DNA of 64,000 nt from Acidisphaera sp. S103 (GTDB taxonomy: Bacteria > Pseudomonadota > Alphaproteobacteria > Acetobacterales > Acetobacteraceae). The DNA lies in the NCBI RefSeq assembly GCF_009765975.1, contig NZ_LMUJ01000042.1, positions 1 through 64,000 of the forward strand, read 5' to 3'. The notes beneath the pieces were generated by a model that worked only from the letters and a program-made list of their open reading frames with translations, had not been told where the DNA came from and made no database searches. Shown here in pieces: positions 53,629 through 61,028 of the stretch. How positions within the stretch are numbered: the stretch's first letter is position 1; each line of letters opens with the position of its first letter. A program made the translations under genes and the position numbers.

Positions 53629-54548
53629 GGCCAGACGTACCGCTGCAAAAAACGTTCGGTCACGTCGTTGAAGCGCGCCGCGTCGTCGACGAACAAGGCA
53701 TGGCCAGCATCGGCGAACACATCCATTTCGGTATCCGGGCGGTTTCGCATGAGGTTCTCACCCTGCGCAACCCAAAGCGGCCGAATCACATACAACAGGG
53801 GTACTTTTGCCGCATACACCGCCTCCCGCCAGTAGGATCGCGGCACCGGATAGGCCAGCAGCCGCCTCGCCGCGGCTTCCGGCGTCCGCAGCGCCGCCAG
53901 CGTCAAACGATCCAGATAGGAAGCCGGTTGCCGGTGGTGGAACATCCCGCGCACGAAGGACCGCATCGCCACCTCATGGTTCGGCGGCGGCCCGCGGCGT
54001 GGTGGCGCGGGGTGGTACTGCGGCGCCGGTTCCTCGCCCACCGAGTTGTCGACCAGGATCAGGCCGGCCAGCCGCCGGTCGCCCGCCACGTGGATGGACG
54101 CGAGCACATCCAGCACCCCGAGCGACCAGCCGACCAGCACCACCTTCGGTTCGTCCAGATGCGCGACCAGTTCGGCGATGTCGCGGCCACGCCGCTCCGG
54201 TTCGTAGCCGTTGTCGGGAATAGAGGAATCGCCCTGCCCGCGCGGATCGAACGCGATCACATGATACTGGCGCGAAAACGCCTGGATCTGCGGCATCCAG
54301 ATCCAGGCCGGCATGGTCCAACCGGGGACGAAAACCAGGGTATGAGCGGACGGCGGCCCGGCTTCCAGGTAATGCAACTGAACCCCGTCGCTCGACAAAA
54401 AGAAATGGTCGGTCACCGCGCGCGGCAACGCCAGCGACTGCGCCGCGGGTGAGGCAACATGGACCCGAACCCGAGACTGGGCCGCCGGGACACCGACCGC
54501 CAGCAGGCCGAACAGGAGACTCGCGGCAAGGAACAGCCCGTGGCGCAT
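53625..54548 (-). CDS. Secreted alpha/beta hydrolase
   Basis: The 307-residue protein has a signal peptide (MRHGLFLAASLLFGLLAVGVPAA) and then an alpha/beta hydrolase fold: LVFVPGWTMPAWIW, FDPRGQGDSS, the nucleophile elbow LVGWSLGVLDVL (Ser) and the C-terminal His in FADAGHALFVDD. It is likely an esterase-like enzyme in the periplasm or outside. ATG 54548 is chosen; a GTG at 54572 adds eight residues. Its stop overlaps the membrane protein gene start. dut lies 57 bp upstream. Confidence 0.85.
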   Translation of the reverse strand: MRHGLFLAASLLFGLLAVGVPAAQSRVRVHVASPAAQSLALPRAVTDHFFLSSDGVQLHYLEAGPPSAHTLVFVPGWTMPAWIWMPQIQAFSRQYHVIAFDPRGQGDSSIPDNGYEPERRGRDIAELVAHLDEPKVVLVGWSLGVLDVLASIHVAGDRRLAGLILVDNSVGEEPAPQYHPAPPRRGPPPNHEVAMRSFVRGMFHHRQPASYLDRLTLAALRTPEAAARRLLAYPVPRSYWREAVYAAKVPLLYVIRPLWVAQGENLMRNRPDTEMDVFADAGHALFVDDAARFNDVTERFLQRYVWP

Positions 54549-54605
54549 GGCTGTCAGAAGACCAGCAGGCACGCGCCGGTCAACCTGCTTTTTAGGGTCG
54601 CGCGA

Positions 54606-55055
54606 TCACGATACGCCGGTACTGCCAAACCCGCCCGCGTCGCGCGCCGTCACATCCAGGCTGTCCACCTCCCGCCACGCCGCCCGGCTGACCGGCGCCA
54701 GCACCGCCTGGGCGATACGAACGCCACGCTCGACGACGAAGGTTTCGGTGCCGGTGTTGAGGATGATGACCCCGATCTCCCCACGATAATCCTCGTCGAT
54801 CGTGCCGGGGCTGTTCGGCAGGGTGATGCCGTGCCGCAGAGCAAGACCCGATCGCGGGCGGATCTGCAATTCGTAGCCGGGCGGCAGGGCGATCGTCAGG
54901 CCGGTCGGGATCAGTGCGCGTCCTCCGGGTCCTACGGTAACCGGATCCTGAACGGCGGCGATCAGATCCATGCCGGCGGCCCCGTCGGTGGCATAGGACG
55001 GCAACGGCAGGCCCTCGGCGTGGGGCAGACGGCGGACAAGGATGGGGATCGACAT
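54606..55055 (-). CDS. dut: dUTP diphosphatase
   Basis: Dut splits dUTP to dUMP and pyrophosphate, keeping uracil out of DNA. The 149-residue protein has all five trimeric dUTPase motifs: TDGAAGMDL near residue 24, [10 protein letters not shown] near residue 68, [17 protein letters not shown] near residue 84, [14 protein letters not shown] and the C-terminal GGFGSTG. The length is usual. ATG 55055 is chosen, an earlier start at 55166 reads into non-family sequence. The gene begins the minus-strand chain that includes the hydrolase. Confidence 0.93.
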   Translation of the reverse strand: MSIPILVRRLPHAEGLPLPSYATDGAAGMDLIAAVQDPVTVGPGGRALIPTGLTIALPPGYELQIRPRSGLALRHGITLPNSPGTIDEDYRGEIGVIILNTGTETFVVERGVRIAQAVLAPVSRAAWREVDSLDVTARDAGGFGSTGVS

Positions 55056-55219
55056 GACATCAGTCTGCCGTGCGCGACCGGAAGCGCGCAAGCTGGTGTG
55101 CCTAAGCCGACACCTGGCCGAACGGGTGGCCTGCTCTGCGGCTGGAGGCCGCCCTTCAATCGACACGTGATTTTCTGCCTGCTTGCGCGGGCCGGCCGGC
55201 AGGCTAGCTTGACCCCATC

Positions 55220-55879
55220 ATGCGGATACTCGCCCTCGATTCGGCCGTTGCGCGCTGTTCGGCGGCCCTCGTCGCCGGCGGCGAGGTCATCGCCGGCTAT
55301 CAACAGAACCTCGACCGCGGCCAAGCCTCGATCCTGCCGGTCATGGCACAGGACTGCCTCCGCGACGCCGGCCTCCAGGCCGCCGATCTCGACCTGGTCG
55401 CGGTGACCGTCGGCCCCGGCAGCTTCACCGGCATTCGCGGCGGCGTGGCGCTGGCGCAAGGCATCGGCCTCGCGGCGGACCGCCCGGTGATCGCTGTCAC
55501 CGTCGGCGAGGCGCTCGCCGACTCCCTCCCCCAGCTCGGTGGCCGGATCTTGTGGTGCGCTGTCACCAGCCGGCGCGGCCGGATTTTCCTGGAGGTCGGC
55601 GACACGGTGCTCTCCCTCGCCGTAACCGAGGTGCCCAACCCGCCGGGGCCGGTCGCGATCGCTGGCCCCGCCGCCCCCGACGTCGCCAGCCGGCTCGCCG
55701 CCCGCGGTGTCAACGTCATGCTGACCGATGCCCGCCTGCCGACCGGCCGGCATATCGCGCAGGTGGCGGAGCGGCGTTTTCTCGGCACGATCCGCCCGCT
55801 GGCGGCCGAACCGCTCTACGTCGATCCGCCGGAGGCCAAACTGCCGGGCGGCAAGCCCCCGCCCGACCCGGCCGGTTGA
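55220..55879 (+). CDS. tsaB: tRNA threonylcarbamoyladenosine biosynthesis protein TsaB
   Basis: TsaB is the dimerisation partner of TsaD in making t6A at position 37 of ANN-decoding tRNAs. The 219-residue protein has the ASKHA-fold opening MRILALDSAVARCSAALV and VTVGPGSFTGIRGGVALAQGIGLA near residue 70, both characteristic. The C-terminal part is shorter in motif content. The stop overlaps the TTG of rimI (TTGA), so the two are coupled. Divergent from dut. Confidence 0.92.
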   Translation: MRILALDSAVARCSAALVAGGEVIAGYQQNLDRGQASILPVMAQDCLRDAGLQAADLDLVAVTVGPGSFTGIRGGVALAQGIGLAADRPVIAVTVGEALADSLPQLGGRILWCAVTSRRGRIFLEVGDTVLSLAVTEVPNPPGPVAIAGPAAPDVASRLAARGVNVMLTDARLPTGRHIAQVAERRFLGTIRPLAAEPLYVDPPEAKLPGGKPPPDPAG

Positions 55880-56310
55880 GACCCGTGCTGTACCGCGCCA
55901 CGCAGGCCGACATCGATCTCATGGCGGCTATCCACGCCAGCGCGTTCGCCGGTTCGGACGCCTGGAGCCGGGACGTGTTCAGCCTCCAGGTCGCCCTGCC
56001 GAACGTGTTCGGGCTGTTGCACCCCTCGGGCGGCTTGATCCTGGTCCGGGTCGCGGCGGATGAGTCGGAAATCCTCACCCTGGCCGTGGACCCGGCGGCG
56101 CGCCGCGGCGGGATCGGTTCGGCATTGCTGCGCGAAGCAACGACCCTAACCGCGACGATGGGCGCAAGCACGGTCTTTCTTGAGGTATCGGTCGCGAATA
56201 TTGCCGCCCGCCAGCTTTATGCCTCGGCCGGCTTTATCCAGGCCGGCCGGCGGCCACACTATTATTCCGATCATTCCGATGCGCTAGTGTTACGGTTAAA
56301 TATTGGGTAA
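55876..56310 (+). CDS. rimI: Ribosomal-protein-alanine N-acetyltransferase
   Basis: The 144-residue GNAT protein has LTLAVDPAARRGGIGSALLREATT (acetyl-CoA site) near residues 72-95 and FLEVSVANIAARQLYASAGFIQAGRRPHYY, typical of RimI which acetylates the N-terminus of ribosomal protein S18. Order tsaB-rimI is common in alphaproteobacteria. TTG 55876 overlaps the tsaB stop; GTG 55885 is an alternative three codons later. Confidence 0.88.
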   Translation: MRPVLYRATQADIDLMAAIHASAFAGSDAWSRDVFSLQVALPNVFGLLHPSGGLILVRVAADESEILTLAVDPAARRGGIGSALLREATTLTATMGASTVFLEVSVANIAARQLYASAGFIQAGRRPHYYSDHSDALVLRLNIG

Positions 56311-56345
56311 GATTAGGATGCCGCGCCGGAACCCGCGACCTCCCC

Positions 56346-56585
56346 TCAGGATTGGCCCCGGCGGATCAACAGGCGGCTGATTCCATCCGCATCCGTCTCC
56401 AGTGAAAGCACTTCGTGCCCCTGCTCCGTTGCAGTCCGGGGAACATTGCGAAGCGGCTCCTCGCCCTTCAACATGACCAGAAGTGTTTCGCCCGGCGCCA
56501 TCTTGTCCAAGGCCAGACGCGTTCTGACGAACGTCATCGGACAAACGTCTCGGGTAATATCGATCTGGCGTGTTACATCTTGCAT
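56346..56585 (-). CDS. TusA/SirA-like sulfurtransferase
   Basis: The 79-residue protein is of the TusA/SirA fold: IDITRDVCPMTFVRTRLALDKMAPGE with the single conserved Cys in DVCPMT (family CPxP here CPMT), and LRNVPRTATEQGHEVLSLE. Family members relay sulfur as a Cys persulfide. The second Pro of CPxP is lost. ATG 56585 is chosen; GTG 56594 adds three residues. It is convergent with rimI (35 bp) and divergent from mucR. Confidence 0.82.
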   Translation of the reverse strand: MQDVTRQIDITRDVCPMTFVRTRLALDKMAPGETLLVMLKGEEPLRNVPRTATEQGHEVLSLETDADGISRLLIRRGQS

Positions 56586-56687
56586 AGCCGACACGATCCC
56601 ATTTTATTCAATTTGTCCAGTCGCTGTTGCTAAATGGCGGGACAAGTTCATATATAGACGCAGCATAACGACTAGAAAGGTTCTAAA

Positions 56688-57101
56688 ATGGCTGAAAAGC
56701 CGATTGACTCCGTTATCCTCGGGCTGACAGCCCAGATTGTCTCGGCCCACGCCGCCAACAATGAGTTGGAATCTGCCGCCCTGCCGCTTGTCATAAAAGC
56801 CGTTTATGACACTTTGGTAAGAATTGAGGACGTACCCGCCGCCCCGGTCGAACGCCCCGCGCCCGCCGTGGCGATCCGCAAATCCGTCTTTCCCGATTAC
56901 ATCATCTGTCTGGAGGATGGGAAACGGTTGAAGATGCTGAAGCGGCATCTCGCCACCTCCTACAACATGACCCCCGATCAGTACCGGGAGAAATGGGGCC
57001 TGGACGCCCGTTACCCGATGGTCGCCCCCAACTACGCCGAACGGCGGTCGGAGCTGGCCAAGCAGATCGGCCTGGGCACGCATCGCACGTCGGACCGCTG
57101 A
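56688..57101 (+). CDS. MucR/Ros family zinc-finger transcriptional regulator
   Basis: The 137-residue protein matches MucR: LTAQIVSAHAANNELESAALPLVIKAVYDTL near residues 13-43, then YIICLEDGKRLKMLKRHLATSYNMTPDQYREKWGL and YPMVAPNYAERRSELAKQIGLG. Ros/MucR proteins bind AT-rich sites and silence many genes in alphaproteobacteria. ATG 56688 has AAAGGTTCTAAA nearby upstream. It is a typical chromosomal regulator of this class and supports the taxonomic placement. Confidence 0.93.
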   Translation: MAEKPIDSVILGLTAQIVSAHAANNELESAALPLVIKAVYDTLVRIEDVPAAPVERPAPAVAIRKSVFPDYIICLEDGKRLKMLKRHLATSYNMTPDQYREKWGLDARYPMVAPNYAERRSELAKQIGLGTHRTSDR

Positions 57102-57393
57102 CCGGCCCGAACGTCACGCCATTGGATCCCGGGGGAGCCGGACATCCCTCCCGGTCGATCCATGGTTTTTTGTCGCGAATCGGTCGGAAACGTACCGCGT
57201 CGTTCGCCCATCGCGGCACCGTTTCCGCCATCCCGGCGTTGGAAACCCGCCGTCTGTCGTCGGGGTGGCCCCGGGTGGCCGGATATTCGGGGCGCACACC
57301 CAGGCTTCCCTGAAAGCACCCTGGCGTTGTATGCGGTTGCCTTGGTCGTCCCTCCGCAAGGGGCGTAGCCAGGGAATGACCGCAAGGAACCGA

Positions 57394-57915
57394 ATGGAAT
57401 CGCGGATCGAGCGCCTGTGCGTCGAACGAGGCCTGAAAATGACCGGCCAACGCCGGGTCGTCGCACGCGTTCTGTCCGAGGCCGGCGACCATCCCGATGT
57501 CGAGGAGCTGTACCGCCGGGCCTCCGCGCTGGATCAACATATATCGATCGCGACGGTGTACCGGACAGTTCGGCTGTTCGAGGAGCAGGGCATCCTGGAA
57601 CGCCGGGATTTTGGCGGTGGACGCGCCCGCTATGAACCGTCGGAAGACGGTCCGCACTACCACTTGATCGACGTCGAGACCGGCAAGGTCATCGAATTCC
57701 AGGACCCCGAACACGAGCGGCTGATGCATGCGATCGCCGCGCGCCTTGGCTTCGACGTGGTGTCGCTGCGGCTTGAACTGTTCGGACGGCGGCACGAAGC
57801 GGCGGCGCCGGCGAGATCGGATGCAGCGCCTGGCGATCCGGCACCTGGCCACGACTCCACCGCCGCCAGCCGCGAGCCGCGGCTCCGCGACACGATCAAA
57901 GGGGCCAGCCGATGA
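57394..57915 (+). CDS. Fur family transcriptional regulator
   Basis: The 173-residue protein is a Fur-family metalloregulator: ERLCVERGLKMTGQRRVVARVLSEAGDHPDVEELYRRA and ISIATVYRTVRLFEEQGILERRDFGGGRARYE give the winged helix; HYHLIDVETGKVIEFQDPEHERL gives the metal-binding stretch. It may be Fur or Mur/Irr; sequence does not decide. CxxC zinc motifs are absent. The C-terminal tail (~40 residues, Ala/Pro-rich) is longer than usual. ATG 57394 is chosen for AAGGAACCGA upstream; ATG 57376 adds six residues. It overlaps olsB by four bases. Confidence 0.88.
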   Translation: MESRIERLCVERGLKMTGQRRVVARVLSEAGDHPDVEELYRRASALDQHISIATVYRTVRLFEEQGILERRDFGGGRARYEPSEDGPHYHLIDVETGKVIEFQDPEHERLMHAIAARLGFDVVSLRLELFGRRHEAAAPARSDAAPGDPAPGHDSTAASREPRLRDTIKGASR

Positions 57916-58748
57916 GCCAGACGAACGCAGCCGCGGACACTGCCGCGCCAGGCACGCCGTTCGCCGAGATCCGCAGCGGCAACCTCGGGGTCCGGCTTGC
58001 GATGGATGCGGCGGAGATCGACGCCGGACAGGCCCTTCGCTACCGCGTGTTCTACCAGGAACTGGGTGCCCGGGCCGACGCCGACACCACTCAGTCCCAG
58101 CGCGACAAGGACATCTACGACACCGTCGCCGACCATCTGCTGGTGGTCGATCACGCGTTGGGTGAAGGGCCGGAAAGCGTCGTCGGCGTCTACCGGCTGA
58201 TCCAGCGCGAGGGCGCCCACCAGGTTGGGCATTTCTACTCCTCGGACGAATACGACATCGGACGCATCGAGGCGCTTCCCGGCAATGTTCTCGAACTCGG
58301 CCGGTCCTGCGTCGACAACGGCTATCGCAATCGTTCCGTTATGCAACTGATGTGGCGCGGCATCGCCGCCTATGTCTTCCAACACAAGATCGAGTTGATG
58401 TTCGGCTGCGCCAGCCTGCCGGGCATCGATCCGGATGCCCTGGCGCCGGAACTGACCTATTTATACTACAATCATCTTGCGCCGGCGGCGATCCGGCCGC
58501 GCGCCCTGCCCCACCGCTATGTCGAGATGCGCCGCCTGCAGCGCGACGAGATCGACGCCCGAGCGGCGCTGACGCGATTGCCGCCGCTGATCAAAGGCTA
58601 TCTGCGGCTGGGCGGTTTCGTGGGCGACGGCGCGGTGATCGATCCGCAGTTCAATACTACGGATGTCGCCGTCGTGGTGCAGACCGATCTCGTGACCGAC
58701 AAGTATCACAAGCATTACGAGCGGCAGAGAGGGGAGACAGCGGACTGA
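57912..58748 (+). CDS. L-ornithine N(alpha)-acyltransferase (OlsB-like GNAT)
   Basis: The 278-residue protein is an OlsB/hemolysin-type acyltransferase: VRLAMDAAEIDAGQALRYRVFYQELGA, VVGVYRLIQREGA, and VLELGRSCVDNGYRNRSVMQLMWRGIAAYV. OlsB uses acyl-ACP to acylate ornithine, the first step to ornithine lipids. The usual partner OlsA/PlsC is absent from here. ATG overlaps fur stop (ATGA); lnt starts 10 bases after it, so the unit is fur-olsB-lnt. Confidence 0.83.
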   Translation: MSQTNAAADTAAPGTPFAEIRSGNLGVRLAMDAAEIDAGQALRYRVFYQELGARADADTTQSQRDKDIYDTVADHLLVVDHALGEGPESVVGVYRLIQREGAHQVGHFYSSDEYDIGRIEALPGNVLELGRSCVDNGYRNRSVMQLMWRGIAAYVFQHKIELMFGCASLPGIDPDALAPELTYLYYNHLAPAAIRPRALPHRYVEMRRLQRDEIDARAALTRLPPLIKGYLRLGGFVGDGAVIDPQFNTTDVAVVVQTDLVTDKYHKHYERQRGETAD

Positions 58749-58758
58749 GACGCTGTCG

Positions 58759-60306
58759 ATGCCGCTGCTGATCGGCAGGCTGTCCGCACTGCCGCAGCGA
58801 ATGGCTGCGCTGCGCGGTTGGCGCGCCGACCTTACCGCCGTGCTGTCCGGCGTGGTCTCGGCCCTCGCGCTGCCGCCGCTGTACGGCTTGCCGGCCCTGC
58901 TGATCGGGATCCCCGTGCTGCTGTGCCTGATCCAGGGCGCGCGCGGTCCGGCGGTGGCGGCGCGGCGCGGCTGGTGGTTCGGCTTTGGCCTGTATCTGAT
59001 CGGGTTGTACTGGATCACCGAGGCGATCCTGGTGGAGGCCGCGCGCTTCTGGTGGCTGGTTCCGTTCGCGGTGCCGGGGCTGGCGGCGATCATGGCCGTC
59101 TTCGTCGCGGTCCCGGCCGCCGTGGCGTGGTGGGCGCGCCCCGGTTGGAGGATGTCCCTCACCCTGGCCGGCGCCTGGGTGCTGGCCGATCTCGCGCGTC
59201 AGTTCATCGCCACGGGTTTTCCCTGGAACCCGCTTGGCAGTGTTTGGGAATTTCCCGGGCGGTTCGGGGACATCATGATCCAACCTGCCTCCCTGGTCGG
59301 CGTGCATGGGCTGACTCTGGCGACGATCGTGCTGGCGTCCCTGCCCGTGCTGGGCTGGGCGTGGCGTGCCGGCGGGCTTGCCGTGCTGGCGCTGTGGATC
59401 GGCTTCGGCATCGTCCGGCTGGATCAGCCGATGCCGCCGGGACCGAACCTGACCGTGCTGCTGATCCAGGGCAACGTCGCCCAGGGGCAGAAATGGGACC
59501 GGGCGCTGATGGTCTCGATCTTTCGTCACTACCTGGCGCTGACTCGGCAGGCGGTGGCGCAAGCCGACGGTCATCCGGCGGTTGTGGTGTGGCCCGAAAC
59601 CGCCAGTCCGGCGTTGCTGCAGACCGATGGTACGGCTCGCCAACTGATCGCCGAAGCAGCCGGCGGCAACACCGCCCTGGTGGGTTCGGTTCGCTTCGAC
59701 GACGCCGGACGCCCGCGCAACAGCTTGTTCGCCCTCGGCGCCGGCGGCACGATCGAGGCAATCTATGACAAATGGCATCTTGTGCCGTTCGGCGAATACC
59801 AGCCGGATTGGTTGCCCCTGGGTGTCCAGGTCGTGCCCGGTGGTGGATTCGCGAGCGGCCCGGGCCCGCGGACGCTGCACATTCCCGGCATCCCGCCGGT
59901 TGGCGCACTAATCTGTTACGAGGCAATCTTCTCGGATCAGGTGATCGATGAAACGGACCGGCCGGATTGGATGGTCAACATCACCAACGATGCCTGGTTC
60001 GGCAATTCCGCTGGCCCCCGGCAGCATCTCGCGGCGGCCCGCATGCGCGCGGTGGAGGAAGGCCTGCCACTGATGCGGGCGGCGAACACCGGCATCTCGG
60101 CTGGATTCGATGCGAAAGGCCATGAATTGGGCCGGTTGGAGATGCAGGTGGCCGACGTTTTGCCGGTTCACTTACCACCCCCACTTGTGCTACCTCTGTA
60201 TGCGCGCGTTGGCTTGCTGCTACCGGGAGGCGTAGCGGTTTTGGCGCTGATAACGGGCTTGCTTGGAAAATTGCCTGGGAGGCGAGCGCGTGATGCTAAA
60301 TTTTAA
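58759..60306 (+). CDS. lnt: Apolipoprotein N-acyltransferase
   Basis: Lnt adds the third acyl chain to the lipoprotein N-terminal Cys in the inner membrane. The 515-residue protein has N-terminal helices (residues ~1-220) and a nitrilase-type domain. Catalytic residues can be placed as Glu280 (VVWPETA), Lys338 (YDKWHLVPFGEYQPDW) and Cys386 (LICYEAIFSD), close to E267, K335 and C387 in E. coli. A final helix is at 475-505. It follows olsB by 10 bases. Confidence 0.93.
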   Translation: MPLLIGRLSALPQRMAALRGWRADLTAVLSGVVSALALPPLYGLPALLIGIPVLLCLIQGARGPAVAARRGWWFGFGLYLIGLYWITEAILVEAARFWWLVPFAVPGLAAIMAVFVAVPAAVAWWARPGWRMSLTLAGAWVLADLARQFIATGFPWNPLGSVWEFPGRFGDIMIQPASLVGVHGLTLATIVLASLPVLGWAWRAGGLAVLALWIGFGIVRLDQPMPPGPNLTVLLIQGNVAQGQKWDRALMVSIFRHYLALTRQAVAQADGHPAVVVWPETASPALLQTDGTARQLIAEAAGGNTALVGSVRFDDAGRPRNSLFALGAGGTIEAIYDKWHLVPFGEYQPDWLPLGVQVVPGGGFASGPGPRTLHIPGIPPVGALICYEAIFSDQVIDETDRPDWMVNITNDAWFGNSAGPRQHLAAARMRAVEEGLPLMRAANTGISAGFDAKGHELGRLEMQVADVLPVHLPPPLVLPLYARVGLLLPGGVAVLALITGLLGKLPGRRARDAKF

Positions 60307-60331
60307 TACGATTTTAGACATATGTTACCCA

Positions 60332-60394
60332 TTGACATAAAAATTCCCGCGAGTTGACAATTTTTGGTTGCAGACCCTCCTGAATTCTTATAAT
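60332..60394 (+). promoter_or_regulatory. AT-rich promoter region of the XRE regulator
   Basis: Two TTGACA matches (60332-60337 and 60354-60359) and a TATAAT at 60389-60394 lie in the 177-bp AT-rich gap between lnt and the HTH gene. The TATAAT is best spaced to TTGCAG at 60368-60373. The second TTGACA is too far upstream of it. The exact pair is uncertain, but the composition contrasts sharply with flanking genes. Confidence 0.35.
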
Positions 60395-60483
60395 TTGTGA
60401 CCTAGTTCCTTGTTCGTAACCGCCGGTGGCGTGATAAGCTTGGGACGTGATATGGTCCTCCCACGGAAATGAGGAAAAAAGGC

Positions 60484-60942
60484 ATGGCAGGGGCCGAACA
60501 AGTAATTGGCAGTGACAGAGAGAGTCGCCCCAGCCCCATCGATATACATGTGGGTTCTCGTATTCGTTTGCGCCGCACGTTGCTGGGCATGAGTCAGGAA
60601 CGTCTGGGCGAGTCACTGGGCCTGACATTCCAGCAGGTGCAAAAATACGAACGCGGCGTCAATCGGGTCGGCGCTTCGCGTCTGTTCGACTTGTCCCGTG
60701 TCCTCGACGTGCCGATCAGCTTCTTTTTCGACGACATGCCGGACAGTCTCGCCGCCAACTTCGGTGGCATGCCGCATCGTCGCACCGGCGGCGTCGCCGA
60801 ACCGCAGGATCCGTTCGGTGACGATACGCTCAGCCGGCGGGAAACGCTGGAGCTGGTCCGAGCCTATTACCGCATCACCGATCCATCGATCCGCAAGCGC
60901 GTGTTCGACCTGATCAAGTCGATGGGCCCGGCTGAACCCTGA
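60484..60942 (+). CDS. XRE family helix-turn-helix regulator (PraR-like)
   Basis: The 152-residue protein has an HTH of the XRE/Cro type (VGSRIRLRRTLLGMSQERLGESLGLTFQQVQKYERGVNRVGASRLFDLSRVLDVPISFFFDD) at residues 22-84 and a C-terminal helix (ETLELVRAYYRITDPSIRKRVFDLIKSM). It resembles a conserved alphaproteobacterial protein located behind lnt, sometimes linked to quorum sensing (PraR). ATG 60484 has GAGGAAAAAAGGC upstream. Targets unknown. Confidence 0.88.
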   Translation: MAGAEQVIGSDRESRPSPIDIHVGSRIRLRRTLLGMSQERLGESLGLTFQQVQKYERGVNRVGASRLFDLSRVLDVPISFFFDDMPDSLAANFGGMPHRRTGGVAEPQDPFGDDTLSRRETLELVRAYYRITDPSIRKRVFDLIKSMGPAEP

Positions 60943-61028
60943 TACAAGCTGCCACGGGGTATCTTCAGACTGAAACGCTGCCCCTATCCTGGGGCCGGCG
61001 TTCCTGCGTTGTCTGATGCCATCCCCGC

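Noticed and set aside
57129-57171. Possible terminator after mucR (CCGGGGGAG/CCCTCCCGG stem and a T-run)
   Set aside because: The T-run begins 11 bases after the stem, too far for an intrinsic terminator.
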